Of a stretch of DNA of 64,000 nt, positions 16,813-25,472 are shown one piece after another (position 1 is the first letter of the stretch; each line of letters opens with the position of its first letter). Origin of the DNA: Halovivax cerinus. Its GTDB lineage: Archaea; Halobacteriota; Halobacteria; Halobacteriales; Natrialbaceae. The translations under genes and the position numbers were made by a program. The stretch covers positions 744,001 to 808,000 of the forward strand of contig NZ_CP101824.1 of the NCBI RefSeq assembly GCF_024498195.1. Reading direction: 5' to 3'. The notes under the pieces are model-generated. The model was not told where the DNA came from. It worked only from the letters and a program-made list of their open reading frames with translations, and made no database searches.

Positions 16813-18276
16813 TCACGAGAGGGTTCGCCGGACGAGGGCGACGTCGAGCGTACCCGCGTAGAGCCCGGCGAGTCCCCAGACGGCGACGCCAGCGGCGACG
16901 ACGGCGGCGAGCGTGACGATCCCGGTCACGAACGGGGCGATGGCCCACACCACGACGCTCATGAGCGCCGTGATCGCGAGGATCTCGCCGATCCGGCGCC
17001 CCAACCAGCGCAGGCGGAGGGCGAGTTCGCGGTGCATCAGGTAGCAGGTCACGCCGGCGTAGCACGAGGAGGTGGCCACGGTCGCGATCGCGGCGCCGAC
17101 GACGCCCATCTCGGAGACGAGGACGACGGTCAGACAGACGTTGGCGACGGCCGTCGTGAGTTTGATCACGGCCCGGGTTCGAGCGCGACCGAGGTAATCG
17201 AGGCCGTCGCTCGAGAGTGTCTGGACCGTTCTGATGACGACGAACGCGGCCATCACCTGCAACACGGGAACGGCGCCGCGATAGTCCGCACCGAAGACGT
17301 ACTCGACGCCCGGCTCCGCGAGGAGGACGACGCCCGCGGCAGCCGGGACGTACACGAGCAGGCCCTTCGTGAGGGCAGTCTCGTAGAGTCGAGCCGCGCG
17401 GTCGGGCCGTCCGGCGGCCTTTTGAGACCCGAACGCCGGCGAGAGGGTGAACCCGAGCGCCGTCATCGGCGCCCCGAGGAACCGCGCGAGCTGAAAGCCG
17501 ATCGTGTAGTACGAGACGGCGGCCGGGCCGAGCATCGCGCCGACGACGATCGTGTCGATGTAGTTGTCCAGACTGTGTGCGGTCTGGTTTACGGCGATCG
17601 GTGCCGAGTAGCGCGCGAGTCGCCGCCGCAATCCGGACTCGATGGGCTCGTCTGGCGCCGTGCGGATCTTGCGGATATAGAGGTACGCCAGCCCGACTGC
17701 CGAGACGGCGAGGCTGCTCGCGACGTACCCGACGAGCGCCCCCAGTGCCTCGTACCCGAGGGCGACGAGCCCCAGTGCACCCACGAGTCGACCGACCTTG
17801 TTCGCCGCGACGAGCCGCGACGAGACGCCGATGTCCTCGAATCCCTGGATCGTTTGCTTGCAGAACGTGACGAGGGTCTGTCCGACGACGAACGCGATCC
17901 CGACGAGCAGCAACGGTTCGAGCGCTGGCTCACCGATCGCGCGTGCCAGGTCGTCGCGAACGACCAGGAGGACGATGGACACGGCGAGGATCGTCGCGGC
18001 GTTGAACGTGAACGCCGATCGCAGGATGTGCGGAAGTTGAGCGGGATCCGTCTCCCGGTACTCGGCGATGTACCGCCCGGCCGACTTCGAGACGCCGAAC
18101 GCACTCAGTAGCTGGGCGACTCCGAGTACGGACAGCGCCAGAAACAGAACGCCGTAGCTATCCGGATCCATGAGCCGGGCGAGACCGACGGTGAGCACAA
18201 CCGCAGCGCCGACGTTGATCGCCTCGGCGAGGAGGGCCGACCTGAACCGGCGAAGGTACTCGGCGCCGGCGGTCAT
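16813..18276 (-). CDS. Flippase of the polysaccharide/oligosaccharide exporter family
   Basis: This 487-residue MATE/Wzx-type membrane protein has about 12-14 helices and basic loops. The start MTAGAEYLRRFRSALLAEA and the early GLARLMDPDSYGVLF segment match the family. It should move a lipid-linked glycan across the membrane. The ATG at 18276 overlaps the stop of a 31-codon ORF by ATGA; that ORF begins at the promoter-proximal ATG 18368. The gene is divergent from the epimerase and faces the sulfatase-like gene. Confidence 0.9.
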   Translation of the reverse strand: MTAGAEYLRRFRSALLAEAINVGAAVVLTVGLARLMDPDSYGVLFLALSVLGVAQLLSAFGVSKSAGRYIAEYRETDPAQLPHILRSAFTFNAATILAVSIVLLVVRDDLARAIGEPALEPLLLVGIAFVVGQTLVTFCKQTIQGFEDIGVSSRLVAANKVGRLVGALGLVALGYEALGALVGYVASSLAVSAVGLAYLYIRKIRTAPDEPIESGLRRRLARYSAPIAVNQTAHSLDNYIDTIVVGAMLGPAAVSYYTIGFQLARFLGAPMTALGFTLSPAFGSQKAAGRPDRAARLYETALTKGLLVYVPAAAGVVLLAEPGVEYVFGADYRGAVPVLQVMAAFVVIRTVQTLSSDGLDYLGRARTRAVIKLTTAVANVCLTVVLVSEMGVVGAAIATVATSSCYAGVTCYLMHRELALRLRWLGRRIGEILAITALMSVVVWAIAPFVTGIVTLAAVVAAGVAVWGLAGLYAGTLDVALVRRTLS

Positions 18277-18368
18277 CTCGGTCGAGCGAGTTGACAGGGA
18301 GGGCGGTCCCGACTCGTGTGCGCCGTCGACTCGACATCGCGAGGGGCAGCGGCGGCCTCGACGCTCAT
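18273..18368 (-). CDS. Possible 31-residue leaderless upstream ORF coupled to flippase
   Basis: The frame begins at ATG 18368 (product starts MSVEAAAAPRDVESTAHTS) and stops at TGA 18275-18273, sharing ATGA with the flippase start. A strong TATA-like box (ttaatata on the minus strand, 18392-18399) is centred about 28 bp before this ATG, the classical leaderless spacing. The transcript would therefore start at the mini-ORF, and flippase translation would depend on re-initiation. No domain is visible. Confidence 0.45.
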   Translation of the reverse strand: MSVEAAAAPRDVESTAHTSRDRPPCQLARPR

Positions 18369-18389
18369 TCGTTTCCAAATTTCCCACCC

Positions 18390-18402
18390 CATATATTAAA
18401 AA
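18390..18402 (-). promoter_or_regulatory. TATA box of flippase transcript
   Basis: The tract catatattaaaaa read on the plus strand gives tttttaatatatg on the minus strand. It lies inside an AT-rich island (18370-18415) in the 332-bp divergent gap. The distance to ATG 18368 fits transcription initiation at that ATG. The rest of the gap (18403-18608) shows no other clear signal; the epimerase promoter was not resolved. Confidence 0.55.
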
Positions 18403-18608
18403 TTTCCAATCCGTATGCTTCGACGTGGCTGGTGAGTCGACGACGCTGGCCGTCGCCGTGCGGAACCGGCGCCCATCGCGACGGCTCGACCAGGTCCACG
18501 GCGACCGCTGACGCCGGCGTCCCCGCACCGACGATTCGCAGTTCCTCGTCGCGTCTTCGACCGCCGATGATCGCCACACTCAAACCGGTTCCCGTGGAGG
18601 GGCCCGAC

Positions 18609-19625
18609 ATGGACGCTCCGGACACGCCGCCCCATCGCGCCGCCAGCGAGCCCCCGTCCGCCGACCAGTCGACCGCCCACGACCTCGTCGAGTACCCGCC
18701 GGGGGACCTGAGAGGCGATCGCGTCCTCGTCACCGGCGGCGCGGGGTTCATCGGTTCGCACATCGCCCACGCACTCGCGCCCCACGCCGAGGTGACCGTC
18801 TACGACTCGCTCGTCTCGGGCAACCGATCGAACGTCCCGGCGGGTGCCGAGTTCGTCGAGGCCGACGTCAGGGACGGGGATGCCCTGGAACGGGCCGTCG
18901 ATGCGGCCGACGTCGTCTTCCACGAGGCCGCGATGGTGAGCGTCGGCCAATCGGTCGAGGAACCGACGGAGAGCCACGACGTCACCGCCGAGGCGACGCT
19001 GTCCGTCCTGGAGGCGGCGCGTCGCTCCGAGGCGAGGGTCGTCCTGGCGTCGAGCGCGGCGATCTACGGCCAGCCCGAGGCGACGCCGATCCCCGAGTCG
19101 GCTGCGAAGACGCCGACGTCGCCGTACGGTCTCGACAAACTGGCCGCCGATCACTACGCCCGACTCTATCACGACCTCTACGGCCTGGAGACCGTCGCGC
19201 TGCGCTACTTCAACGTCTACGGTCCCGGCCAGACGCCCGGCGAGTACGCCGGCGTGATCAGCGTCTTCGTCGAGCAGGCGCTCGCAGGCGAACCGATCAC
19301 CGTCGAGGGCGACGGTGAGCAGACCCGCGACTTCGTCTACGTCGGCGATGTCGTTCGCGCGAACCTGCGCGCCGCGACGACGGACGCCGTCGGCGAAGCG
19401 TACAACGTCGCGACGGGCGAGTCGATCTCGATCCGTCGCCTCGCCGAACGCATCCAGGAGCTATCGGACGCCGACTCCCCCATCGTCCACCGCGACGCGC
19501 GGCCGGGAGATATCCGACACTCCGTCGCGGAGACCGAGCGGGCACGGGACCGCCTCGGCTTCGAGCCGGCGGTCTCCGTCTCCGACGGTCTCGCGCGAAC
19601 GGTCGAGTGGTTCCGGGATCGGTAG
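18609..19625 (+). CDS. NAD-dependent nucleotide-sugar epimerase/dehydratase
   Basis: This 338-residue extended short-chain dehydrogenase (GalE/WbpP-like) has the NAD-binding motif TGGAGFIGSH at about 38-47. Catalytic Ser lies in LASSAAIYG, and Tyr/Lys in SPYGLDK near 180. RYFNVYGPGQTP and the C-terminal sugar-binding region are also present. It probably epimerises C4 of a UDP-sugar for the nearby glycan pathway. The first 35 residues are a polar extension. ATG 18567 is an alternative start 14 codons earlier. Confidence 0.88.
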   Translation: MDAPDTPPHRAASEPPSADQSTAHDLVEYPPGDLRGDRVLVTGGAGFIGSHIAHALAPHAEVTVYDSLVSGNRSNVPAGAEFVEADVRDGDALERAVDAADVVFHEAAMVSVGQSVEEPTESHDVTAEATLSVLEAARRSEARVVLASSAAIYGQPEATPIPESAAKTPTSPYGLDKLAADHYARLYHDLYGLETVALRYFNVYGPGQTPGEYAGVISVFVEQALAGEPITVEGDGEQTRDFVYVGDVVRANLRAATTDAVGEAYNVATGESISIRRLAERIQELSDADSPIVHRDARPGDIRHSVAETERARDRLGFEPAVSVSDGLARTVEWFRDR

Positions 19626-19667
19626 GGGCACGCTGGTCTCCCACCGGTATTGTCGATCGGCGTGCCC
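19626..19667 (+). terminator. Inverted repeat just after epimerase stop
   Basis: Eight-base arms (gggcacgc and gcgtgccc) begin at the base after the TAG stop and enclose a 26-base loop. A transcript end is possible; the large loop keeps confidence low. Confidence 0.25.
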
Positions 19668-19847
19668 GATCACGCGTCCTGGTCACGCCGGCTCCGACGA
19701 GACCCACCGGTCGCGGCTCCCAGGTCCGAAGTGTCGGGGACTGTGGCACAAACACATCCATCATCGCCCACGGAACCGCAGCCGGACACCCGAGACGCGG
19801 TCCCGGTGGACGAAACTATTATTCCAGTGAAAATACATAAAGGTGGC

Positions 19848-20309
19848 ATGGTAGTACTGGGTGACATTTCACGTCGGCGCGCGCTCCGACTGGTACCCGG
19901 AGCCGCCGCGACGTCGGTGCTCGCGGGCTGTTTCGGGAGTAGCGAGGACGACGAACCGGTGCGAGCCGAGATCGAACCGGGAACCGAGATCGTCTTCCGG
20001 GCGACGAGCAACTGGACGGGCAAAGCACCCGAGGCGATCGCCGGCGCGGACAATCCGACGCTGGTACTGACCGAAGGCGAGCAGTACACGATCGGCTGGG
20101 ACGAGGGGGACGGTCGCGTCCACAACATGGAACTACGGGGAAGCGACGAGACGTACGTCGAGGACTACGCGACGCCGGTGACACCCGACCCCGGGGAGGA
20201 GCAGTTCATCGAGTTCGAGGCACTCCCGGAGATCGAAGTCTACCGGTGTAACGGGCACGGTCCGAGTCATCCGCAAGGATCCCAGGAAGGGACGATCGTC
20301 GTCGAGTAG
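19848..20309 (+). CDS. Blue-copper (cupredoxin) lipoprotein, halocyanin-like
   Basis: This 153-residue protein has a Tat signal (SRRRALRLV) and a lipobox (LAGC, Cys 28), so it should be exported folded and lipid-anchored. The cupredoxin fold has the first copper His in HNMEL (about residue 87) and the C-x2-His pair in YRCNGHGP near the C-terminus. The usual axial Met after that His is missing; HPQG follows, leaving Gln as a candidate axial ligand. The role is probably electron transfer at the outer face. The AT-rich stretch 19813-19840 is a likely promoter and supports the ATG at 19848. Confidence 0.82.
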   Translation: MVVLGDISRRRALRLVPGAAATSVLAGCFGSSEDDEPVRAEIEPGTEIVFRATSNWTGKAPEAIAGADNPTLVLTEGEQYTIGWDEGDGRVHNMELRGSDETYVEDYATPVTPDPGEEQFIEFEALPEIEVYRCNGHGPSHPQGSQEGTIVVE

Positions 20310-20416
20310 CCGATCCGGGCGCCGCTCCGGCCGGACTCGCCCCTCCCCCGCCGGCCCGTTGCGGTCGGGTCGGTCGAGACCGAGGCGAATCCGCTATCCG
20401 TCCGAGTACTCGCCCA

Positions 20417-20489
20417 CCACCATCGTCACGACGACTCGCATCCTGTCCTCGTCACAATCGTTCGTCCCCACCATCGTCACGACGACTCG
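20417..20489. repeat. Two copies of a 22-bp direct repeat
   Basis: The 22-mer beginning ccaccatcgtcacgacgact occurs at 20417-20438 and again at 20468-20489. The second copy overlaps the 3' end of the membrane-protein gene at 20477, so one copy may be a duplication of the gene end. Confidence 0.7.
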
Positions 20490-21025
20490 TACCCGTAATC
20501 TGCCGGATCCTCGACGCCCTCCGTCCGGGAACCGACCCAGGCGCCGAGCGAGATGCCGTAGACGAGGTGCGCGGCGTGAAACAGCGCGAGTTCGTCGGCA
20601 TCGAGCTCGATCCCGAGGCGGTCCTTCAGCATGATCTGTGTCCCGAACGCCGAGAGGGCGAGCCCGTAGACGCCGCCCCAGAGGAGTCCGCGCTGCTCCG
20701 CCTCGATCGCCGCTTCCGCGTCCTGTGCGGCGAACAGCCCGCCGAAGATCGCGCCCGAGACGGTCCCGTAGGCGAGGTGCAAGACGAGACCAGGGATGGT
20801 GTGATCCTCAGCCTCCCCGCCCGCGACGTACGTCGCCCAGAAGTGCGCCGAGGGCGGGAGCGAGCGCACGATCGGGAGCCGGAACGCGGTCATGATGAGT
20901 GTCGCGACGAAACCGGCCTGCAGGCCGCGGACGCTCGCCGCGAGGGCGTGTGCCCGCCGCGACGGCGCGTCACTGTCCGGATGCGTTCGAGACGGCGATC
21001 GGTCGAGCGCCGCGCTTACGTCCAT
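20477..21025 (-). CDS. Small membrane protein, DUF6789-like
   Basis: This is 182 residues (start MDVSAALDRSPS; ATG 21034 is an alternative). It has four hydrophobic helices: GLQAGFVATLIMTAF, LHLAYGTVSGAIFGGL, GLLWGGVYGLALSAF and FHAAHLVYGISLGAWVG. The Gly-rich helices with His residues resemble haloarchaeal DUF6789-type membrane proteins of unknown function. No enzymatic motif is visible. A GA microsatellite lies about 75 bp upstream of the start. Confidence 0.72.
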   Translation of the reverse strand: MDVSAALDRSPSRTHPDSDAPSRRAHALAASVRGLQAGFVATLIMTAFRLPIVRSLPPSAHFWATYVAGGEAEDHTIPGLVLHLAYGTVSGAIFGGLFAAQDAEAAIEAEQRGLLWGGVYGLALSAFGTQIMLKDRLGIELDADELALFHAAHLVYGISLGAWVGSRTEGVEDPADYGYESS

Positions 21026-21098
21026 GTCCGGCATCCAACGAGACCGACCGTAAGTGTACACCCTGGTGGTGCCACCGTCGGCAGTGCGTGACAGCGAG

Positions 21099-21134
<36 letters not shown>

Positions 21135-21418
21135 GGTGAGTGGGTAAGTGAGAGTGGGTGCGTGGTGAAATTACCGACGTCGACCGGCGATCGTCAGGGT
21201 GCAGTACTGACCCTCTGGCCGCGTCGAGGGGTGCCGCACCGCATCGGTAGCTGTCGAGCCGCGTCGACGACCGCCGACCACGCCCGGTGCGGTCGACGTA
21301 TCCCGGGTCGTCGAGTGTATCCCGAGGCCGTCTGTTCGTAGACACGTTCGGAGTGGTGGGTCGTCCGTCGTGTACGCCCGTGGCAGGGTGTCGGAGCCGA
21401 TTGCGGAGTCGGTGCCGA

Positions 21419-22696
21419 TCAGTCGACGCCGGTCCACTTGAGGATGAGCAAGGTTCCCTCGTAGAGGACGATCATCGTGATCGCGACGAGGCCGGCGGCC
21501 ATCCCGCTCGGGTCGATCGTGAAGGTGAAGGCGAGGCCGGCGAACGCGACCCAGAAGTACAGGCGCTTGTCGGCGAGCCACTGGCGGGTCGTCACGCCCA
21601 TCATCACCGCGAGCATGATGAACAGCGGGATCTGGAAGACGATGGCGAGGAAGGCGGTGAGCGTGATGATCAGGTCGAACGTCGTCCCCAGCGCGTACTT
21701 GATCGCGGCGCTCTCTCTGGAGTAGTACGAGAAGTACTCGAAGAGGACCGGCAGGACGAGCAGGTACGAAAACAGCATGCCGATCCCGGCGAGGATGACG
21801 CTCGTCGGGACCGCGGCGAGGTAGTACTTGCGCTCGTGCGGATAGAGTCCGGGTCGCATGAAGAGATACGTCTCGTAGACGAACACTGGGAGGGCGATCA
21901 TGATCCCCAGCAGACTGGCCACCTTGATCCGGGTCAACCACAGTTCGAGCGGTCCGTAGAGGTGCGGCCGCCACGCCTCGGCCTGCGGGATCGCTCGCCC
22001 CCAGATGATGTCGATCGCGCCGGTCGCCCAGAGGAGCCCGATCGCCGTTCCCCCCGCCCCGACCAGCACGACGATCGCCAGCCGCGAGATCATCTCCTCG
22101 ACGTGATCCGCGAGCGGCATCTCCTCGTCGTCCGGGGGCGTGGAGATCCCCCCGATCTCGTCGGAGTCGGTTCCCGTTCCGGGGTCGGTCCCCGTCCCGG
22201 TACCGGTCCCGACGGAGGCGCTCGGCACCGGCGCGGACGTCCCGCCGGCGGTCGCCGATCCTCCGTTCGTCCTGGCGTCCGACTCCGACGATTCGGTCGG
22301 TTCGTCCGCCGCAGGTTTCGCGGGGTTCTCCCGAGACGCTGGCTCGCGCTCCGGACTCCCCTCGAAGGTGAGGCCGCCCTCCCCGGGCATTCGTTCGTCG
22401 TCACTCACGCCCGGCGTCTCGTCCGCCGTCCCACCCTCGGTGCGGTCGCGCTCGTCGTTTGCCCCGTCACTCGCATCGACGTCGGAATCGCCCGCACCGT
22501 CGTTCTCGCCGGGTGGGGAATCGCTCTCCCTGTCGGCGGTCGTCCCACCGGAGTCCGAATCGTCCGACCGGGAGCTGTCGCCAGAATCCTCTCCGACGGC
22601 GGTGTCTCCGGCGACCCCGTCCGCCACGGCGTCCGGGTCGTCCCGTGGCTCCGCGGGGTCGTCGCTCGTGGTCGACTCCTCCCGGTCGTCCGGCAT
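21419..22696 (-). CDS. tatC: Twin-arginine translocase TatC (single-domain)
   Basis: This 425-residue protein is a TatC with an exceptional N-terminal extension of about 190 residues that is almost wholly Asp, Glu, Ser, Thr and Gly. The six-helix TatC core follows, beginning at MPLADHVEEMISRLAIVV. It includes LPVFVYETYLFMRPGLYPHERKY, the substrate-binding cytoplasmic loop, and ends with a typical short tail. It recognises twin-arginine signals and docks folded proteins for export, the main route in haloarchaea. It is divergent from the fused tatC at 22844, an arrangement known from other haloarchaea. Confidence 0.95.
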   Translation of the reverse strand: MPDDREESTTSDDPAEPRDDPDAVADGVAGDTAVGEDSGDSSRSDDSDSGGTTADRESDSPPGENDGAGDSDVDASDGANDERDRTEGGTADETPGVSDDERMPGEGGLTFEGSPEREPASRENPAKPAADEPTESSESDARTNGGSATAGGTSAPVPSASVGTGTGTGTDPGTGTDSDEIGGISTPPDDEEMPLADHVEEMISRLAIVVLVGAGGTAIGLLWATGAIDIIWGRAIPQAEAWRPHLYGPLELWLTRIKVASLLGIMIALPVFVYETYLFMRPGLYPHERKYYLAAVPTSVILAGIGMLFSYLLVLPVLFEYFSYYSRESAAIKYALGTTFDLIITLTAFLAIVFQIPLFIMLAVMMGVTTRQWLADKRLYFWVAFAGLAFTFTIDPSGMAAGLVAITMIVLYEGTLLILKWTGVD

Positions 22697-22843
22697 CTAC
22701 GTGTGAATGTTCCGGGGTCGGTTATAGGCCTTTTTCTTACGTCGGACGCGACCGGGCGAGAATTCCGCACGATGGCGGCGCCGTCGCCGCGTCAGTTGAC
22801 TCGAAAGGTTGATAACTGGAAGAAAGGTACTGTCGGTCACTTC
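22697..22843. promoter_or_regulatory. Divergent tatC-tatC promoter region
   Basis: The 147-bp gap holds an AT-rich core around 22718-22738 (gttataggcctttttcttac). Boxes of this kind can serve one or both tat genes. No clear operator repeat was seen. Confidence 0.4.
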
Positions 22844-25195
22844 ATGAGCGGTGTCGTCGACGAAGACACGGCGCGAGCGATCAATACCGGCCGAGAGACC
22901 GCCGGCGAGATGCTCTCGTCCGTTCAACGCCACTTACAGAAGGTCTTCATCTTCTTCGTCATCGGCTTCATCGGCTCGTTCTTCGCTCTGCGAATCTGGA
23001 TCTGGGACTTTCTCGAACGGACGGCCACGGCCAATATGGACGGAGAGGTCGAGATTGCCACGGAGCTCATCACCCGAACGCCGTTCGAGGTCGTCCTCCT
23101 GCAGGCCAAGATCGGCGTCGTAACCGGTCTCGTCCTCGCGATCCCCGCATTCCTGTACTTCTCGCGCGACGCGCTCCGCCGACGCGGCCTCTCTAGCGCC
23201 GTTCCGATCTCGCCCCGGTGGCTCGTGGCGTTCGCGCTCGTGTCGATCGGCCTCTTCGGGGTGGGCGTCGGCTACGCCTACGGCATCTTCTTCCCGTTTA
23301 CGTTCATGTTCCTCGGCGAGATCGCCTACAACGCCGGCGTCAAACCGAGCTGGGGGATCACCGAGTTCACCGAGTTCGTCGTCCTGCTAACTATCTCGTT
23401 CGGTCTCGCGGCCCAGCTACCCCTCCTGATGGCGACGCTGTCGTACACCGAGATCCTCCCCTACGAGTTCTTCCGGGACAAGTGGCGCCACGCCATCGTC
23501 GGGACGGCCGTCTTCGGCGCCGTCTTCTCGCCGCCCGATCCGATCACGCAACTCATGTGGGCGCTCCCGCTGATCGTCCTCTACGGGTTCAGCCTCGGAC
23601 TCGCGAAGCTCGTCGCGAACACCCGCCGTCGCGGGGCCGCCGAGACCGGAAGCGGCGTCGCACACGTCAAATACCGGCTCCTCCAGGGGATCGGCGTCGT
23701 CGTCGCGCTCTTCGCCGCGAGCGCGCTCGCGCTCGCCGCAGGCGTCAGATCCTGGCTCTGGGAGACCGTCGTCCCCACCCTCCCGTCGGCCGTGCGACCC
23801 ACCGAGCCGACGATCGTCGGTGAACTCGTCATAGAACACGGGACGATCGGAATCGTCGCCGCCGCCGCCCTCGTCGCCCTCGGCGTCGCGGCCGTCGTCC
23901 TCGTCGTACTCACCGTCCAGGTGCTTCGCTCGCCCATCTACCCCCGCGAGAGCGCGCTCGCGTCGGCGCAGACGCCGGACGACGTCGACTTCGACGTCCT
24001 GGACGTGAGCGACGTCGAGCGGGTTCCCGCACAGGTCTTCGCCGCGATGTCCGAAGACGAGATGATGGACGTCGCCCGAACGGCGATGCACGACGACGAC
24101 CGCGAGAAGGCACAGGCGATCATCGACCGTTTCGACGCGATCGCGGCGATCGAGGGCGACGAAGGTTCGGTCGAGGACGGCGAAGGTGACGAGGCGGCCG
24201 CAGTGGCGACCGGTACTGGTGCGGCCGCCGGGGCCGACCCAGCGGACGACGGTGACTCGGGTTTCTTCGCAAGCACTGCCGCCGGGGTGGTCGACCCCTT
24301 CACCGAGGACGAGACGACCGAAGACGATATCGGCGGTTTCGCCTACGACATCGCGTTCATCGTGGACAGTCTCACGTCGAAGATGATCTACCTCGTCGTG
24401 CTGTTCATGGCCGTCGTCGGGGCGACGTTCTTCGCGCTGTACGCCGGCGGCATCAGACGCATCCTCCGGCAGTTCGTCGGTCGGGTGCCGCGCGAGCTGA
24501 TCCTGCAGGTGGCCGAACTGAACGGCACCGAGGTCGATCCGAACGCCGGCGTGACCGCACTCCTCCAGGACACCGGCCTCGTCGTCGCCCTTCACCCCGT
24601 CGAGGTGCTGATATTCATCGTCAAGGTGAGTATGCTCCTCGGCGTCGTCTCCCTCCTCCCGTTCGCCCTCTACTGGGCCTGGCCCGCCGCCAGGGAGCGC
24701 GGACTGGTGCGGGGCGACCGGCGAACGTTCGCCGTCTGGGGCGTCGGCCTGCTCCTCGGCTTCGCCCTCGGGACGTACGTCGGCTTCTTCTACATCGCGC
24801 CGGCGGTCATCTCGTATCTCATCACCGACGCGCTCTCGAACGAGATGGTCGTCTCCTACCGGATGAAGAGCTTCTTCTGGCTCGTCATCTACACCACCGT
24901 CGGCGTCGGCTTCCTCGTCAACGTCGTCGTGACGATGGCGCTCTTTCACGTCGGTAACATCGTCTCCTACCGGACCATGCTGAACCGCTGGCGACCGGTC
25001 GTCATCGGCATCTTCGTCGTCGCCATGTTCGCGAGTCCGAGCGGCATTTTGAAGATGTTCGCCGTCGCCATCCCGCTCGCGCTGACGTACTTGCTCGGGC
25101 TCGCCCTGCTGTACGTCCTGACCGCCGGCGGCCGCCTGTTCGGCGGCGGGGGGGCAGCGTCCGCCCCCGACGAAGCGGTCATCACCGGCGAGTGA
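22844..25195 (+). CDS. tatC: Fused double TatC (TatCt type) translocase
   Basis: This 783-residue protein has two TatC domains in tandem. The first spans about 1-270 (MSGVVDEDTARAINTGRETA at the start). Two extra helices follow at about 285-365, then an acidic linker (about 366-490). The second TatC domain runs from about 495 to 760. The ATG at 22844 is chosen because haloarchaeal TatCt proteins begin with this MSG-VDEDTAR sequence; ATG 22772 would add 24 residues. The fusion gives about 14 membrane helices. It acts with the single TatC in export of folded proteins. Confidence 0.94.
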   Translation: MSGVVDEDTARAINTGRETAGEMLSSVQRHLQKVFIFFVIGFIGSFFALRIWIWDFLERTATANMDGEVEIATELITRTPFEVVLLQAKIGVVTGLVLAIPAFLYFSRDALRRRGLSSAVPISPRWLVAFALVSIGLFGVGVGYAYGIFFPFTFMFLGEIAYNAGVKPSWGITEFTEFVVLLTISFGLAAQLPLLMATLSYTEILPYEFFRDKWRHAIVGTAVFGAVFSPPDPITQLMWALPLIVLYGFSLGLAKLVANTRRRGAAETGSGVAHVKYRLLQGIGVVVALFAASALALAAGVRSWLWETVVPTLPSAVRPTEPTIVGELVIEHGTIGIVAAAALVALGVAAVVLVVLTVQVLRSPIYPRESALASAQTPDDVDFDVLDVSDVERVPAQVFAAMSEDEMMDVARTAMHDDDREKAQAIIDRFDAIAAIEGDEGSVEDGEGDEAAAVATGTGAAAGADPADDGDSGFFASTAAGVVDPFTEDETTEDDIGGFAYDIAFIVDSLTSKMIYLVVLFMAVVGATFFALYAGGIRRILRQFVGRVPRELILQVAELNGTEVDPNAGVTALLQDTGLVVALHPVEVLIFIVKVSMLLGVVSLLPFALYWAWPAARERGLVRGDRRTFAVWGVGLLLGFALGTYVGFFYIAPAVISYLITDALSNEMVVSYRMKSFFWLVIYTTVGVGFLVNVVVTMALFHVGNIVSYRTMLNRWRPVVIGIFVVAMFASPSGILKMFAVAIPLALTYLLGLALLYVLTAGGRLFGGGGAASAPDEAVITGE

Positions 25196-25273
25196 CGGGG
25201 TGGATGCGCCCGCATCGACAGCGCGCCGCCGGCGGGTACCTACACTTACAATCGACCGGTTCGAACGCCCGGT

Positions 25274-25450
25274 ATGCCGAAGATAAGCGTCGAGATCCCG
25301 GGCGAACTGCTCGCGGACCTGGACGACCACGTGGGTGACGACGGCAAGTACGTCAATCGGAGCGACGCGATCCGGGCCTCGATCAGGAAGAACCTGGACA
25401 TCTTAGACGAGATCGACGCGCGTCACGGCCGTCTCGAGGACGAGGAGTAG
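25274..25450 (+). CDS. Ribbon-helix-helix transcription regulator
   Basis: This 58-residue CopG/NikR-type DNA-binding domain starts MPKISVEIPGELLADLDDHV: a short beta strand, then helix A. VNRSDAIRASIRKNL forms helix B of the ribbon-helix-helix. An acidic tail follows. It is a stand-alone DNA-binding dimer of the kind common in haloarchaea. It lies 78 bp after the fused tatC and converges with rlmE. The target is unknown. Confidence 0.88.
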   Translation: MPKISVEIPGELLADLDDHVGDDGKYVNRSDAIRASIRKNLDILDEIDARHGRLEDEE

Positions 25451-25472
25451 GTCGCTCGCCCGGCGGGCGCCG

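Noticed and set aside
21287-22843. Upstream extension of the fused TatC over the opposite tatC gene
   Set aside because: The extra 500 residues are the antisense of the tatC gene at 21419-22696. The true start matches known TatCt N-termini at 22844.
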